Source: Scopulibacillus daqui (GTDB lineage Bacteria > Bacillota > Bacilli > Bacillales > Sporolactobacillaceae). Taken from it: DNA of 64,000 bases. Positions within the stretch are counted from its first letter, which is position 1. Each line of letters begins with the position of its first letter. Below, one piece after another: positions 10,149-18,532 of this stretch. The notes below the pieces were generated by a model. It had not been told where the DNA came from and did no database searches. It saw only the letters and a program-made list of their open reading frames with translations. Where the stretch lies: NCBI RefSeq assembly GCF_016908855.1, contig NZ_JAFBER010000003.1, forward strand, positions 62,001-126,000. The letters run 5' to 3'. A program made the position numbers and the translations under genes.

Positions 10149-11729
10149 ATGATTATACTTGAAGCGAATCACATAGAAAAATCAATAAAAGACCGGAAAC
10201 TTTTTGGCTTTGAGCAGTTACGGATTCAAGATAGAGAACGAATCGGTTTGGTCGGCCGCAACGGCAGCGGGAAAACAACTTTGTTAAACATTTTGGCGGG
10301 GCAATCAGAAGCGGATGAAGGAACAATCATGACGTCTGCGACGCGCTATTTGTTGCCGCAGTTGAAAGAAGCGGGTACTGTCAGAAGCGGCGGCGAGATC
10401 ACAAAAAGATACATTGACAAAGCATTAGCGGCGAAGCCGGATATATTATTCGCTGATGAACCGTCAACAAATCTCGACGCTGAAAGCATTGAAAGACTTG
10501 AAGGACAGTTTAAAAGATTTCAAGGAGCCATTGTGCTTGTTTCCCATGACCGTTATTTATTAGACCAGCTCTGCACAAAAATATGGGAAATTGAAGATGG
10601 CCATGTCAGAGAGTTTACCGGTCATTACACGCAATACCTTGAACAGAAAGAATTGCTGCGGCAGCAAGAGCGGGAAAAATATGAACAGTATACTGCTAAG
10701 AAAAAGCAGCTGGAACAGGCTGCACAGCTGAAAGAGCAGAAAGCTAAGAAGATGACAAAAGCACCCTCAAAACATATGGGAACTTCAGAATCCCGCCTTT
10801 ATAAGATGAAGTATGCGAAGAAGCAAAAGATGATGCATCAAAATATTAAAGCTTTAAAAACGCGAATTGATAAATTGGAAAAAGTCGAAAAGCCAAGGGA
10901 GCTGCCGCCTATTAAAATGGATTTGCCGGATGGATCGGAAATTCAAGGCCGCCGCATCATTCAAGTCAAAGACTTCACCATGAAAATTAATGAGAAAGTG
11001 CTGTGGAGAGAGGCTTCTTTTGATATAAAAGGCGGGGAAAAGGTCGCGGTGATTGGGAAAAACGGCGCCGGCAAAACGACCTTGCTAAAGCAAATTTTAG
11101 CAAGAGTCCCTGAGGTAATGATCTCTCCGGCTGTGAAGATCGGTTATTTCAGCCAAAATCTTGATATTTTAAATCCAGAAAAAAATATTTTGGAAAATGT
11201 CAAAGCCACGGCCATCTATCCAGAAGCGCTGATACGGACCGTTCTTGCCCGCTTGCATTTCTATGAGGAAGAAGTGTTTAAGCCTGTCAAAGCCCTCAGC
11301 GGCGGTGAACGAGTCAAAGCGGCATTTGCAAAGGTGTTCTTGGGCGATATGAATGTATTAGTAATGGATGAACCGACAAATTTCCTCGATATTCATGCAA
11401 TGGAAGCTTTGGAAGATTTATTAAGCCATTATGAGGGAACGGTTATCTTTGTCTCGCATGACCGCCGTTTTATCGAAAACATAGCTGCTAAAATGATTGA
11501 AATTGAAGATCAATCCATTACAGTATTTACAGGAAATTATAAGGAATATCGGGAAAGCAGGCAGGAATCATCGCGGGATTTTGCAAGAGATGAGCTATTA
11601 AAGATTGAAACAAAACTGACTGAAGTGATTAGTAAACTCAGTGAGCATCCATCGGAAACGCTTGAACAAGAATTTCAAAGGCTTATAGCTGAACGCAAAT
11701 CGCTTAAGGAAAATTTAACGGATATTTAA
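10149..11729 (+). CDS. Vga-like ABC-F ribosomal protection protein
   Basis: A 526-residue cytoplasmic protein with two ABC domains and no membrane segments. NBD1 has Walker A 'GRNGSGKTTLLN', a shortened insert before 'RSGGEITK', and Walker B 'ILFADEPSTNLD'. A long charged linker (about residues 165-255, the antibiotic-resistance-domain region) follows. NBD2 has 'GKNGAGKTTLLK', 'LSGGERVKAAF' and 'VLVMDEPTNFLDIH'. Length and motifs, including the compact NBD1, resemble staphylococcal Vga(A) as I remember it. Vga-type proteins bind the ribosome and displace lincosamides, streptogramin A and pleuromutilins. AGGGAGGGG precedes the ATG. The attenuator-like leader supports drug-inducible expression. 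Exact drug range cannot be read from sequence. Confidence 0.85.
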   Translation: MIILEANHIEKSIKDRKLFGFEQLRIQDRERIGLVGRNGSGKTTLLNILAGQSEADEGTIMTSATRYLLPQLKEAGTVRSGGEITKRYIDKALAAKPDILFADEPSTNLDAESIERLEGQFKRFQGAIVLVSHDRYLLDQLCTKIWEIEDGHVREFTGHYTQYLEQKELLRQQEREKYEQYTAKKKQLEQAAQLKEQKAKKMTKAPSKHMGTSESRLYKMKYAKKQKMMHQNIKALKTRIDKLEKVEKPRELPPIKMDLPDGSEIQGRRIIQVKDFTMKINEKVLWREASFDIKGGEKVAVIGKNGAGKTTLLKQILARVPEVMISPAVKIGYFSQNLDILNPEKNILENVKATAIYPEALIRTVLARLHFYEEEVFKPVKALSGGERVKAAFAKVFLGDMNVLVMDEPTNFLDIHAMEALEDLLSHYEGTVIFVSHDRRFIENIAAKMIEIEDQSITVFTGNYKEYRESRQESSRDFARDELLKIETKLTEVISKLSEHPSETLEQEFQRLIAERKSLKENLTDI

Positions 11730-11736
11730 AGGATTA

Positions 11737-11770
11737 GGTGCCGGGTCAATATGTTCCGGCATCTATTTTT
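11737..11770 (+). terminator. Terminator after the ABC-F gene
   Basis: GGTGCCGG (11737-11744) pairs with CCGGCATC (11756-11763, one G-U), followed by a T-rich tract. Confidence 0.65.
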
Positions 11771-11891
11771 ATTAAGCCGCGGGAACGCACTTGCTTTTTC
11801 TAAAATCGGGCAGTCAGTCCCCAATTTCCCTATAAAGGGTTGAATTCCAACTTTATCAAGGTTAAACTGAAAAAAAATAATAGGGGGAAAA

Positions 11892-12737
11892 ATGAACATG
11901 AAAAAAGTCACAGGACTAGTCTCAGCACTTATTTTATCCTTTTCGTTAGCTGGCTGCGGTACTCAAGATAAGATGAGTGCCGAGGCGCAAACAAAACCTC
12001 TTGCCGCCAAGGAAACAGCAGAAAAAACAATGGGTGAAGAATCTATTATGGCGGATGCCTGGTATCAAACCTCGGGTGAGGCAAAAGCATTATATTACCA
12101 AGGCTATAATATTGGTAAAATGAAATTGGACGAAGCATTAAAAAAAGGCACTAAGAAAAAACCGGCTGTCGTCCTGGATTTGGATGAAACGGTCCTGGAT
12201 AACAGCCCTTGGGATGCGTATGTCGCTCAAAAAGGGAAAGCTTTTCCTTACAAATGGAATGAATGGGTCAATGCGGCAAAAGCAAAAGCTGTTCCAGGAG
12301 CAGTAGACTTTTTAAATGATGCAAACAAAAAAGGTGTAGACATTTACTACGTTTCTGATCGTTCAGTTGATCAATTAGATGCAACAATTAAAAATCTAAA
12401 GCGTGAGCATATTCCTCAGGCAAATAAGGAGCATGTCCTTTTAAAGGGCAAAAATGACACAAGCAAAAAAGGCCGGGATGATCGTATAGCCAAGACACAT
12501 GACATAGTTTTATTTTTCGGAGATAACTTATCAGATTTCCCTAATTTCAAAGGAAAATCTCTTGAAGACAGAAATAAGGCTGTAGAGGAGCAAAAAAGCC
12601 AATTCGGGGACAAATTTATTATCATGCCAAATCCAATGTATGGAGATTGGGAAGGGGCATTATACAATTTTAAAGACAAGAAAGCCCACGAAAAAATAAA
12701 AGAACGCAAAGCCCATTTAAATGCTTTTCAGCCGTAA
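11892..12737 (+). CDS. Lipoprotein acid phosphatase, e(P4)/class C HAD family
   Basis: A 281-residue exported lipoprotein. The signal peptide ends in the lipobox L-A-G-C with Cys22. The HAD nucleophile motif 'DLDETVLDN' is at about residues 96-104, and the later acidic motif is 'LFFGDNLSDF'. P4-family enzymes dephosphorylate nucleotides such as NMN or AMP at the cell surface. GGGGG lies 4 bases before the first ATG and 10 before a second ATG at 11898, so either may be used. The next gene is a surface 5'-nucleotidase, so a shared role in phosphate or nucleoside scavenging is inferred. Confidence 0.88.
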   Translation: MNMKKVTGLVSALILSFSLAGCGTQDKMSAEAQTKPLAAKETAEKTMGEESIMADAWYQTSGEAKALYYQGYNIGKMKLDEALKKGTKKKPAVVLDLDETVLDNSPWDAYVAQKGKAFPYKWNEWVNAAKAKAVPGAVDFLNDANKKGVDIYYVSDRSVDQLDATIKNLKREHIPQANKEHVLLKGKNDTSKKGRDDRIAKTHDIVLFFGDNLSDFPNFKGKSLEDRNKAVEEQKSQFGDKFIIMPNPMYGDWEGALYNFKDKKAHEKIKERKAHLNAFQP

Positions 12738-12821
12738 AATTTTAATTACTGACGCCAATATTTCATTTTAAAATGTAGAAACCGCCGGTAAACCATGGTT
12801 ACAGCGGTTATGGTTTTAAGT

Positions 12822-12865
12822 CGAAAGCAGTTCGCCTTGCTTTCGGCTTCTATGATATTTTTTTA
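12822..12865 (+). terminator. Possible terminator between the phosphatase and nucleotidase genes
   Basis: CGAAAGCA (12822-12829) pairs with TGCTTTCG (12838-12845); a T-rich tract follows after about 10 bases. A weaker AACCGC/GCGGTT pair lies at 12780-12809. Confidence 0.45.
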
Positions 12866-12914
12866 ATATTCACAATGGGGGAATATTAAATAAAAACTGC
12901 GGGGGGAAATCTGT

Positions 12915-14834
12915 ATGAAAAAGGTGATTTTAGCCGTTTTACTTGTGTTTTCACTGTCAGTTTCACCGGCTGTATCACGTTTGACAGCACAAGCTCATGC
13001 AAAAGGACATAACAGCAAAGAGATTGCTTTCCAAATGCTTGCGGTTAATGACTTTCATGGCAATTTGAATACTGTAAGCGACATTAAAGATAACGGCAAG
13101 ATGTATAAAGTCGGCGGAGCGGCTTACTTGGCTTCACACTTAAATCAAGCCGAACAGGATATGAATCAGCAGGCAAAGAAAGAAGGGCTCAGATCCTATA
13201 CCATTCGTCTTCATGCCGGGGACCTTGTCGGTGCAAGTCCGCCGATTTCCGCGCTGCTTCAAGATCAGCCGACAGCAGCGGCATTCAATGCGATGAACTT
13301 TAAGATCGGTGTTCTCGGAAACCACGAATTTGATGAGGGAATACCAGAATTAAAGCGTCTTTTATATGCAGCTTCTGTCCATCCGAACGTTAAGAAATAT
13401 ACAAAAGGGTTTGACTATCGCTATAAAGGGATAGATAAAGACTTTGACTATCTATGCGCTAATGTTGTTGATAAAAAGACGGGCAAACCCATCTTTCCGC
13501 CTTATGCCATAAAAAATGCCGGCGGCGTCAAAGTGGGTTTTATCGGCATCGATACGCTGGAAACGATGAAAACAACATTACATAAAAATATCAAGGATTT
13601 TAAATTTCTTAATGAAGCCGATACGGTCAATAAGTACGTGAAAATATTGCATAACAAAGGGGTTCATGCGATTGCCGTCGATGGCCATATTCCTGCAGAC
13701 AATAAAGATGGTAAAATCGTCGGTGATGCCGCGGATTTAGCCAAAAAAGTCAGCGATGATGTGGATGTTATTTTCGCCGGACACAATAACACAAATGTTA
13801 ACGGTTTTGTGGATGGAAAGCTGATTGTCGAAGATCTGAAATACGGACAAGCTTACGGCGATGTGAGAGGCAAGCTTGATCCTAAGACCCAAGACTTTGT
13901 GAAAGGTTCTCTTAAGGCGAGTGTCGTTCCAAATACAAGAGACATCAAACCAGATCCTAAAATTCAAAGCATTGTAAATCAGGCGAAAACAATCACTGAC
14001 AAAGTGACAAAAAGTCCAATCGGTTATGCAGCAGACGGTAAGACCATCGGCAAAAAGGACCCGGAAGAAGGCGAAGATCCTTTAGGAGATCTCATTACTG
14101 ACGGCCAACGCGAAATGACGGGGGCACAAATAGCCTTTACAAACTCTGGAGGCATTCGTACAGGATTAGTGTCTCATACGAACACTAAAGGCTTGCATGA
14201 AGTGTCTTGGGGGGATGCTTACGCCGTTCAGCCATTTGCAAATCAATTGGGCGTTTATCAATTAACTGGGAAACAAATGAAAGCGGCTTTAAACGAACAA
14301 TGGCAAAACCCTGACCATATGATGTTTATGCAAGATTCTGGAATAAAATACACATACGCCGATGGTGACAAAGTTCCCGGCTGTCATCAGAAATATTGTG
14401 TCAAGGATATGTATCTTTCAGATGGTGAAAAAATAGCAATGGATAAAACCTATACAGTGGCGTTAAATGAATTTTTGGCAACCGGAGGGGACGGGTTTTC
14501 TGCCTTTAAACAAGGAAAGCTGGTGAAACCTTACCAGTCCGATACTGATACCTTTATTGAATATTTAAAGAAACTAACTGCCGAAGGCAAAAAGCTCGAT
14601 CCCAAAGTTGATGGACGCGCAACGCTGGCTGAACCCTCCAAAGCAGAACAAGTCAATGCCCTTAACGGCGATGACCGCCATGAGCAAAATCAAGGGAAGA
14701 CATCAAGCAGCCATTCAAAAGCCGGGCACAAACTCCCGGATACAGCAACAAATATTTACAGTTATCTATTAGCGGGTATTATTCTAGCCGCTCTGGGCCT
14801 TATGGTGTTATTCTATCGAAGGAAAAGAACATAA
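12915..14834 (+). CDS. Cell-wall-anchored 5'-nucleotidase / 2',3'-cyclic phosphodiesterase (YfkN-like)
   Basis: A 639-residue surface enzyme. Signal peptide (residues 1-30), then a metallophosphoesterase domain with 'VNDFHGNL', 'HAGDLVG', 'LGNHEFDEG' and 'GHNNTN'. The 5'-nucleotidase C-terminal domain has 'ITDGQRE', 'FTNSGGIRTGL' and 'GGDGFSAFK'. A C-terminal sorting signal follows: LPDTA at residues 607-611, a hydrophobic helix, and the positive tail RRKRT. LPDTA/LPDTS is the motif of B. subtilis sortase YhcS substrates, and a class D sortase gene lies immediately downstream. It releases nucleosides and phosphate from extracellular nucleotides. GCGGGGGGAAA is the ribosome site. Confidence 0.92.
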   Translation: MKKVILAVLLVFSLSVSPAVSRLTAQAHAKGHNSKEIAFQMLAVNDFHGNLNTVSDIKDNGKMYKVGGAAYLASHLNQAEQDMNQQAKKEGLRSYTIRLHAGDLVGASPPISALLQDQPTAAAFNAMNFKIGVLGNHEFDEGIPELKRLLYAASVHPNVKKYTKGFDYRYKGIDKDFDYLCANVVDKKTGKPIFPPYAIKNAGGVKVGFIGIDTLETMKTTLHKNIKDFKFLNEADTVNKYVKILHNKGVHAIAVDGHIPADNKDGKIVGDAADLAKKVSDDVDVIFAGHNNTNVNGFVDGKLIVEDLKYGQAYGDVRGKLDPKTQDFVKGSLKASVVPNTRDIKPDPKIQSIVNQAKTITDKVTKSPIGYAADGKTIGKKDPEEGEDPLGDLITDGQREMTGAQIAFTNSGGIRTGLVSHTNTKGLHEVSWGDAYAVQPFANQLGVYQLTGKQMKAALNEQWQNPDHMMFMQDSGIKYTYADGDKVPGCHQKYCVKDMYLSDGEKIAMDKTYTVALNEFLATGGDGFSAFKQGKLVKPYQSDTDTFIEYLKKLTAEGKKLDPKVDGRATLAEPSKAEQVNALNGDDRHEQNQGKTSSSHSKAGHKLPDTATNIYSYLLAGIILAALGLMVLFYRRKRT

Positions 14835-14886
14835 TTTTATTTGCAGGGCGGGCCTTTAACTGTATCTTTAAAGATTGGTGGCTAAT

Positions 14887-15333
14887 ATGCGCAAATTAAT
14901 AGGATGCTTTCTATTATCTATTGGCGTCATTTTAATTTCTGTTTCAGGATGCATACTCTGGATTGATCATACTGGACAAAAGCAGGCCATTCACCAAGCA
15001 GAAGCCGCTGTAAAAAGCAATCATCCGCAAGATAAGGATATAAAAGAAAGACCGTTTCATCCAAGAAAAGGCCAAGTTTTATTATCCGGGCACAGAGATA
15101 CAGTATTCCGGCATTTGGGTGATTTGAAACCCGGGGATAAAATCATTGTCCAAATGCCTTATGGAACATTCCAATATAGCATGAAGGGATGGAAAATTGT
15201 ATCAGAAGACGATACAACCGTCATTCATTCCACCGCGCCAAAAGAAGTTTTAACGCTGTCAACGTGCTATCCTTTTCATTATATTGGCCATGCGCCTAAA
15301 CGCTATATTATAACTGCTTATCCGCTTAAATAA
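14887..15333 (+). CDS. Class D sortase, short form
   Basis: A 148-residue membrane-anchored transpeptidase (residues 1-24 hydrophobic). The catalytic His is in 'LSGHRDTVFR', the Cys in 'LTLSTCYPF', and the Arg in 'APKRYII'. The ATG at 14887 with GGTGG upstream is preferred over TTG at 14875. Compared with B. subtilis YhcS (198 residues, from memory), the block between the N-terminal linker and 'VLLSGHRD' is missing. That block normally carries the first strands ('L.IP.I....PV..G') and the 'GVGHY..S..PG' loop. It lies 53 bases after its likely LPDTA substrate gene. Whether this form is active is uncertain. Confidence 0.8.
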   Translation: MRKLIGCFLLSIGVILISVSGCILWIDHTGQKQAIHQAEAAVKSNHPQDKDIKERPFHPRKGQVLLSGHRDTVFRHLGDLKPGDKIIVQMPYGTFQYSMKGWKIVSEDDTTVIHSTAPKEVLTLSTCYPFHYIGHAPKRYIITAYPLK

Positions 15334-15405
15334 TGTTGATCAGGGCGGCTTTTAAGGTCAGATTCACAATAATATTGACATTTTGTTGAACAAAGGGGAA
15401 TATTT

Positions 15406-15954
15406 ATGAAACAAGGCAGGATTATTATAATTACTGGTTCACCAGGGACTGGTAAAAGTACAACGGCGTCTATTGTTGCTAAAGAATCTAGCTTATTAAA
15501 AGCTGTTCATATGCACACGGATGATTTTTATCACTATATTCAAAAGGGGGCAATACCTCCTTTTTTACCGGAATCACAAGAACAAAACTTAATTGTTATT
15601 GAGGCTTTTTTAGAAGCTGCAAAACGTTTTGCACGTGGCGGGTACGATGTGATTATAGATGGAATTGTTGGTCCTTGGTTCTTAAAGCCGTGGTTAAATG
15701 TTGTACAAGATAATTATGAAGTACATTACATTATCTTAAGAGCGACTAAAGAAGAAACAATGAAACGAGCAATCAATCGCACTAAATTAGACGAAGGCGC
15801 CAACATTGAATTGGTAGAAAAAATGTGGGAGCAATTTAACGATTTAGGTGCCTATGAATCCAATATTATCGACACAACAAATCAATCTATCGAAGAAAGT
15901 GTTTCAGCAATAAAAGCCATAATTGAAAAGAAATCTTTTTTACTCACGACGTGA
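15406..15954 (+). CDS. P-loop small-molecule kinase-like protein
   Basis: A 182-residue cytoplasmic protein. It opens with a Walker A 'ITGSPGTGKSTTAS' (about residues 8-21), then 'HTDDFYHYI' and 'DVIIDGIVGPWF', an adenylate-kinase or shikimate-kinase-like arrangement. No specific substrate can be assigned; AAA-type ATP-binding protein or zeta-toxin-like kinase are broader alternatives, but no antitoxin is adjacent. AAAGGGGAA precedes the ATG. It is flanked by intergenic DNA and appears monocistronic. Confidence 0.6.
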   Translation: MKQGRIIIITGSPGTGKSTTASIVAKESSLLKAVHMHTDDFYHYIQKGAIPPFLPESQEQNLIVIEAFLEAAKRFARGGYDVIIDGIVGPWFLKPWLNVVQDNYEVHYIILRATKEETMKRAINRTKLDEGANIELVEKMWEQFNDLGAYESNIIDTTNQSIEESVSAIKAIIEKKSFLLTT

Positions 15955-16608
15955 TGCGATACAAAAGTTAAGCAAACGGGCGCGATTGTTTAGACCGATC
16001 TCTTTTTTAGCCCAAGTTAACATAAACCATCTTAGCTGAACCAATGAAAAAGAAAAAAGCCTATATTCGGCCAAATTCGCCGATATGGGCTGATTTTTAT
16101 GTCGGGAAATAATTACGAAAATCAGTCTGATAATCAAAAACCACGATCTTATGATTTCTCCGGATTGCTTTGATTTTCAGTGGCATTTGAATGTTGCCTA
16201 AAACCCTGTTATATATCATAAAAATACCTTTTATTTTCGATATAGCACAAAGCGATCAGGCAAAAGAACACATACTAATGTGTGGTAGCAAAAAAAATCA
16301 TCTGCAGGCTAGAAGCAGGGCGGCTTTTGCATTTTTTCGACATTATCGAAAAAAATTAGACAGCGTTTTCAAAAGTTATGTTATAATAGTCACATAGTAT
16401 TGTTAGAAAATAGCCACATATTTTAAAAGGGGTGTATGTGAAACTGCAAATCTGAAAAAGAAAATAATATGACAGAATATTTATTTAATTGTAAATATTT
16501 TATTATTCTTAAATCTATCCGTTGATAATATCATTTATTAATAACATTTAAACGCTTTGAGTATGTTTCATCTATTTCAGATTCATGACAGAAAGGAAGT
16601 TTCTATGT
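15955..16608. other. Long intergenic region and leader of the permease gene
   Basis: Holds a terminator at 16058-16098, a dyad TTTTTTCGA (16332-16340) / TCGAAAAAA (16346-16354), and a TATAAT at 16382-16387 without a good -35 match. About 220 bases of leader follow. Inside the leader a GTG ORF of five codons (16438-16455) follows AAAGGGG. No full-length gene is seen. Confidence 0.5.
16058..16098. terminator. Terminator, possibly bidirectional
   Basis: AGCCTATATTCGGC pairs with GCCGATATGGGCT (one bulged base); A-rich on the left and T-rich on the right, so it could act in both directions. Confidence 0.7.
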
Positions 16609-18204
16609 ATGAAAGATAATATGCGGCGAGACATTGGAACCTTTGCGCTGACGATGACTGGTATTGGTTCGATCATTGGTTCTGGATGGCTCTTCGGGGC
16701 GTGGAAGGCTGCAAAAATTGCCGGTCCTTCAGCTGTTTTCGCTTGGGCTATCGGAACAATCATTATTTTATTGATTGGTCTGACGTTTTCTGAATTAGGG
16801 GCCATGTTTCCTGAAGCAGGCGGCATGGTTCGCTACGGCCATTATACACATGGCTCTCTCGTAGGTTTTATCGCCGGCTGGGCAAACTGGATTGCCATTG
16901 TCTCGGTTATCCCAGTAGAAGCGGAAGCCTCTGCGCAATACTTAAGTTCCTGGAATTTTGATTGGGCTCATAAGCTATATAACGGAACAGAATTAACAAC
17001 CCCTGGCCTTATGGTAGCTGCGGTTTTAGTTATTGTTTATTTTATACTTAACTATTTTACTGTGCAGCTTTTTGCCAGGGTTAATACAGCGATTACCGTA
17101 TTTAAATTTATCATTCCTGCCCTTACAATTATTGGACTCATTTTTGCTTCTTTTCACGGCAGCAATTTTACGTCTCACGAAACAGGCGGATTTATCCCAT
17201 TTGGATGGTCGGGCGTTTTTACGGCGGTTGCGACATCCGGTATTGTTTTTGCATTTAATGGGTTTCAAAGTCCGATTAATATGTCGGGCGAAGCGCGCAA
17301 TCCAAAACGTTCAGTGCCGATTGCTGTTATTGGTTCCATTTTAATTGCAGGCGTTATTTATATCCTTTTGCAAATAACATTTATCGGTGCTGTCAAGCCG
17401 GATATGGTAGCTCATGGCTGGGGGCAAATTAATTTAAACTCGCCATTTGCTGACTTGGCGATGGCATGGGGATTAAACTGGCTGGTTCTTTTGCTTTTTG
17501 CAGATGCCTTTGTATCGCCTTCAGGAACCGGCATCACTTATACAGCCACAACGGCCCGGATGATTTACGGAATGGAAAAGAACGGCTATTTTCCAAAAGT
17601 TTTTGGAAGGGTTCATCCGAAATTAGGCATTCCTCGTCCGGCTATGTGGTTTAACCTCATTGTCTCATTCATATTCCTGTACTTGTTTAGAGGCTGGGGA
17701 TCACTTTCAGAAGTCATTTCAGTGGCGACGGTTATCTCTTATTTAATTGGCCCGATTTCCGTTATTGTATTGCGGAGAGTAGGGAGCGATTTAGACAGGC
17801 CGTTAAGAATTAAAGGCATATACATTCTCGCTCCAATTGCTTTTATTGCCGGTTCAATGATGCTTTATTGGTCAAGGTGGCCGCTGACCGGCGAGGTTAT
17901 CATCGTTATGCTGATAGGTTTGCCGATCTATTTTTACTATCAAGCTAAAGCGAAATTCAAAGGTTTTGCCAAACACTTAAAAGCAGGGCTTTGGGTTATT
18001 ATATATCTGTTATGGATGATGTTCGTTTCCTTTATCGGCGGCAAAGAATTTGGCGGTTTAGGCTTGATCCCTGCCGGTTGGGATTATGCGGCCATCGCCG
18101 CTTCATCATTAATTTTCTTTTTCTGGGGAATTAAGAGCGGCTGGAAAACACCGGAAATTGAAGGGAAAGAGCAAGAAAAAGAAGAAAATCCGCAAACTGC
18201 ATAA
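16609..18204 (+). CDS. APC-superfamily amino acid permease, YveA-like
   Basis: About 531 residues with some 12-14 hydrophobic membrane segments. It opens with 'GIGSIIGSGWLFGAWKAA', the glycine-rich TM1 of the APC fold. Overall it resembles B. subtilis YveA, an aspartate:proton symporter, so acidic amino acid uptake is plausible but not proven. The ATG at 16609 is chosen over 16585 because GAAAGGAAG at 16591-16599 stands 9 bases before it. The C-terminal tail is highly charged. A strong terminator follows. Confidence 0.82.
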   Translation: MKDNMRRDIGTFALTMTGIGSIIGSGWLFGAWKAAKIAGPSAVFAWAIGTIIILLIGLTFSELGAMFPEAGGMVRYGHYTHGSLVGFIAGWANWIAIVSVIPVEAEASAQYLSSWNFDWAHKLYNGTELTTPGLMVAAVLVIVYFILNYFTVQLFARVNTAITVFKFIIPALTIIGLIFASFHGSNFTSHETGGFIPFGWSGVFTAVATSGIVFAFNGFQSPINMSGEARNPKRSVPIAVIGSILIAGVIYILLQITFIGAVKPDMVAHGWGQINLNSPFADLAMAWGLNWLVLLLFADAFVSPSGTGITYTATTARMIYGMEKNGYFPKVFGRVHPKLGIPRPAMWFNLIVSFIFLYLFRGWGSLSEVISVATVISYLIGPISVIVLRRVGSDLDRPLRIKGIYILAPIAFIAGSMMLYWSRWPLTGEVIIVMLIGLPIYFYYQAKAKFKGFAKHLKAGLWVIIYLLWMMFVSFIGGKEFGGLGLIPAGWDYAAIAASSLIFFFWGIKSGWKTPEIEGKEQEKEENPQTA

Positions 18205-18209
18205 TAGCC

Positions 18210-18240
18210 ATGCTCCGCGAAAAACGCGGGGCATTTTTTT
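18210..18240 (+). terminator. Terminator of the permease gene
   Basis: ATGCTCCGCG / CGCGGGGCAT stem with a five-A loop and a run of T. Confidence 0.9.
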
Positions 18241-18520
18241 CTATCCATGGATCAGCCATTGGATAACGATTTTTAGATGTTTTTTAGAAGAATCACAGAG
18301 TCAGCAGAATGCTTAATCTAAGCGATGCATGTCATGAAAAAGCTGGGGTTCAGTTGCGGATCATACTTCATATGTAAAGTAAAACGGCACTCCGCTGAGC
18401 GATTTCAGCAGGATTATTTTTCTGATATAATAGATAGAAAATTCGGAAACATAATTGACTTAACACCATTTTTGCCTTAATATAATCCCAAAAGACTGGC
18501 TCGATGAGGAGGGGTTTCTT
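18241..18520. other. Intergenic region before the acyl-CoA synthetase
   Basis: Contains the promoter listed at 18455-18483 and otherwise no gene-like signal. Confidence 0.6.
18455..18483 (+). promoter_or_regulatory. Predicted sigma-A promoter of the acyl-CoA synthetase gene
   Basis: TTGACT (18455-18460), 17-base spacer, TAATAT (18478-18483). Confidence 0.6.
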
Positions 18521-18532
18521 ATAGCGCATATA

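Noticed and set aside
15406-15954. Zeta-type toxin
   Set aside because: The P-loop is shared by many small kinases and there is no adjacent epsilon-like antitoxin gene.
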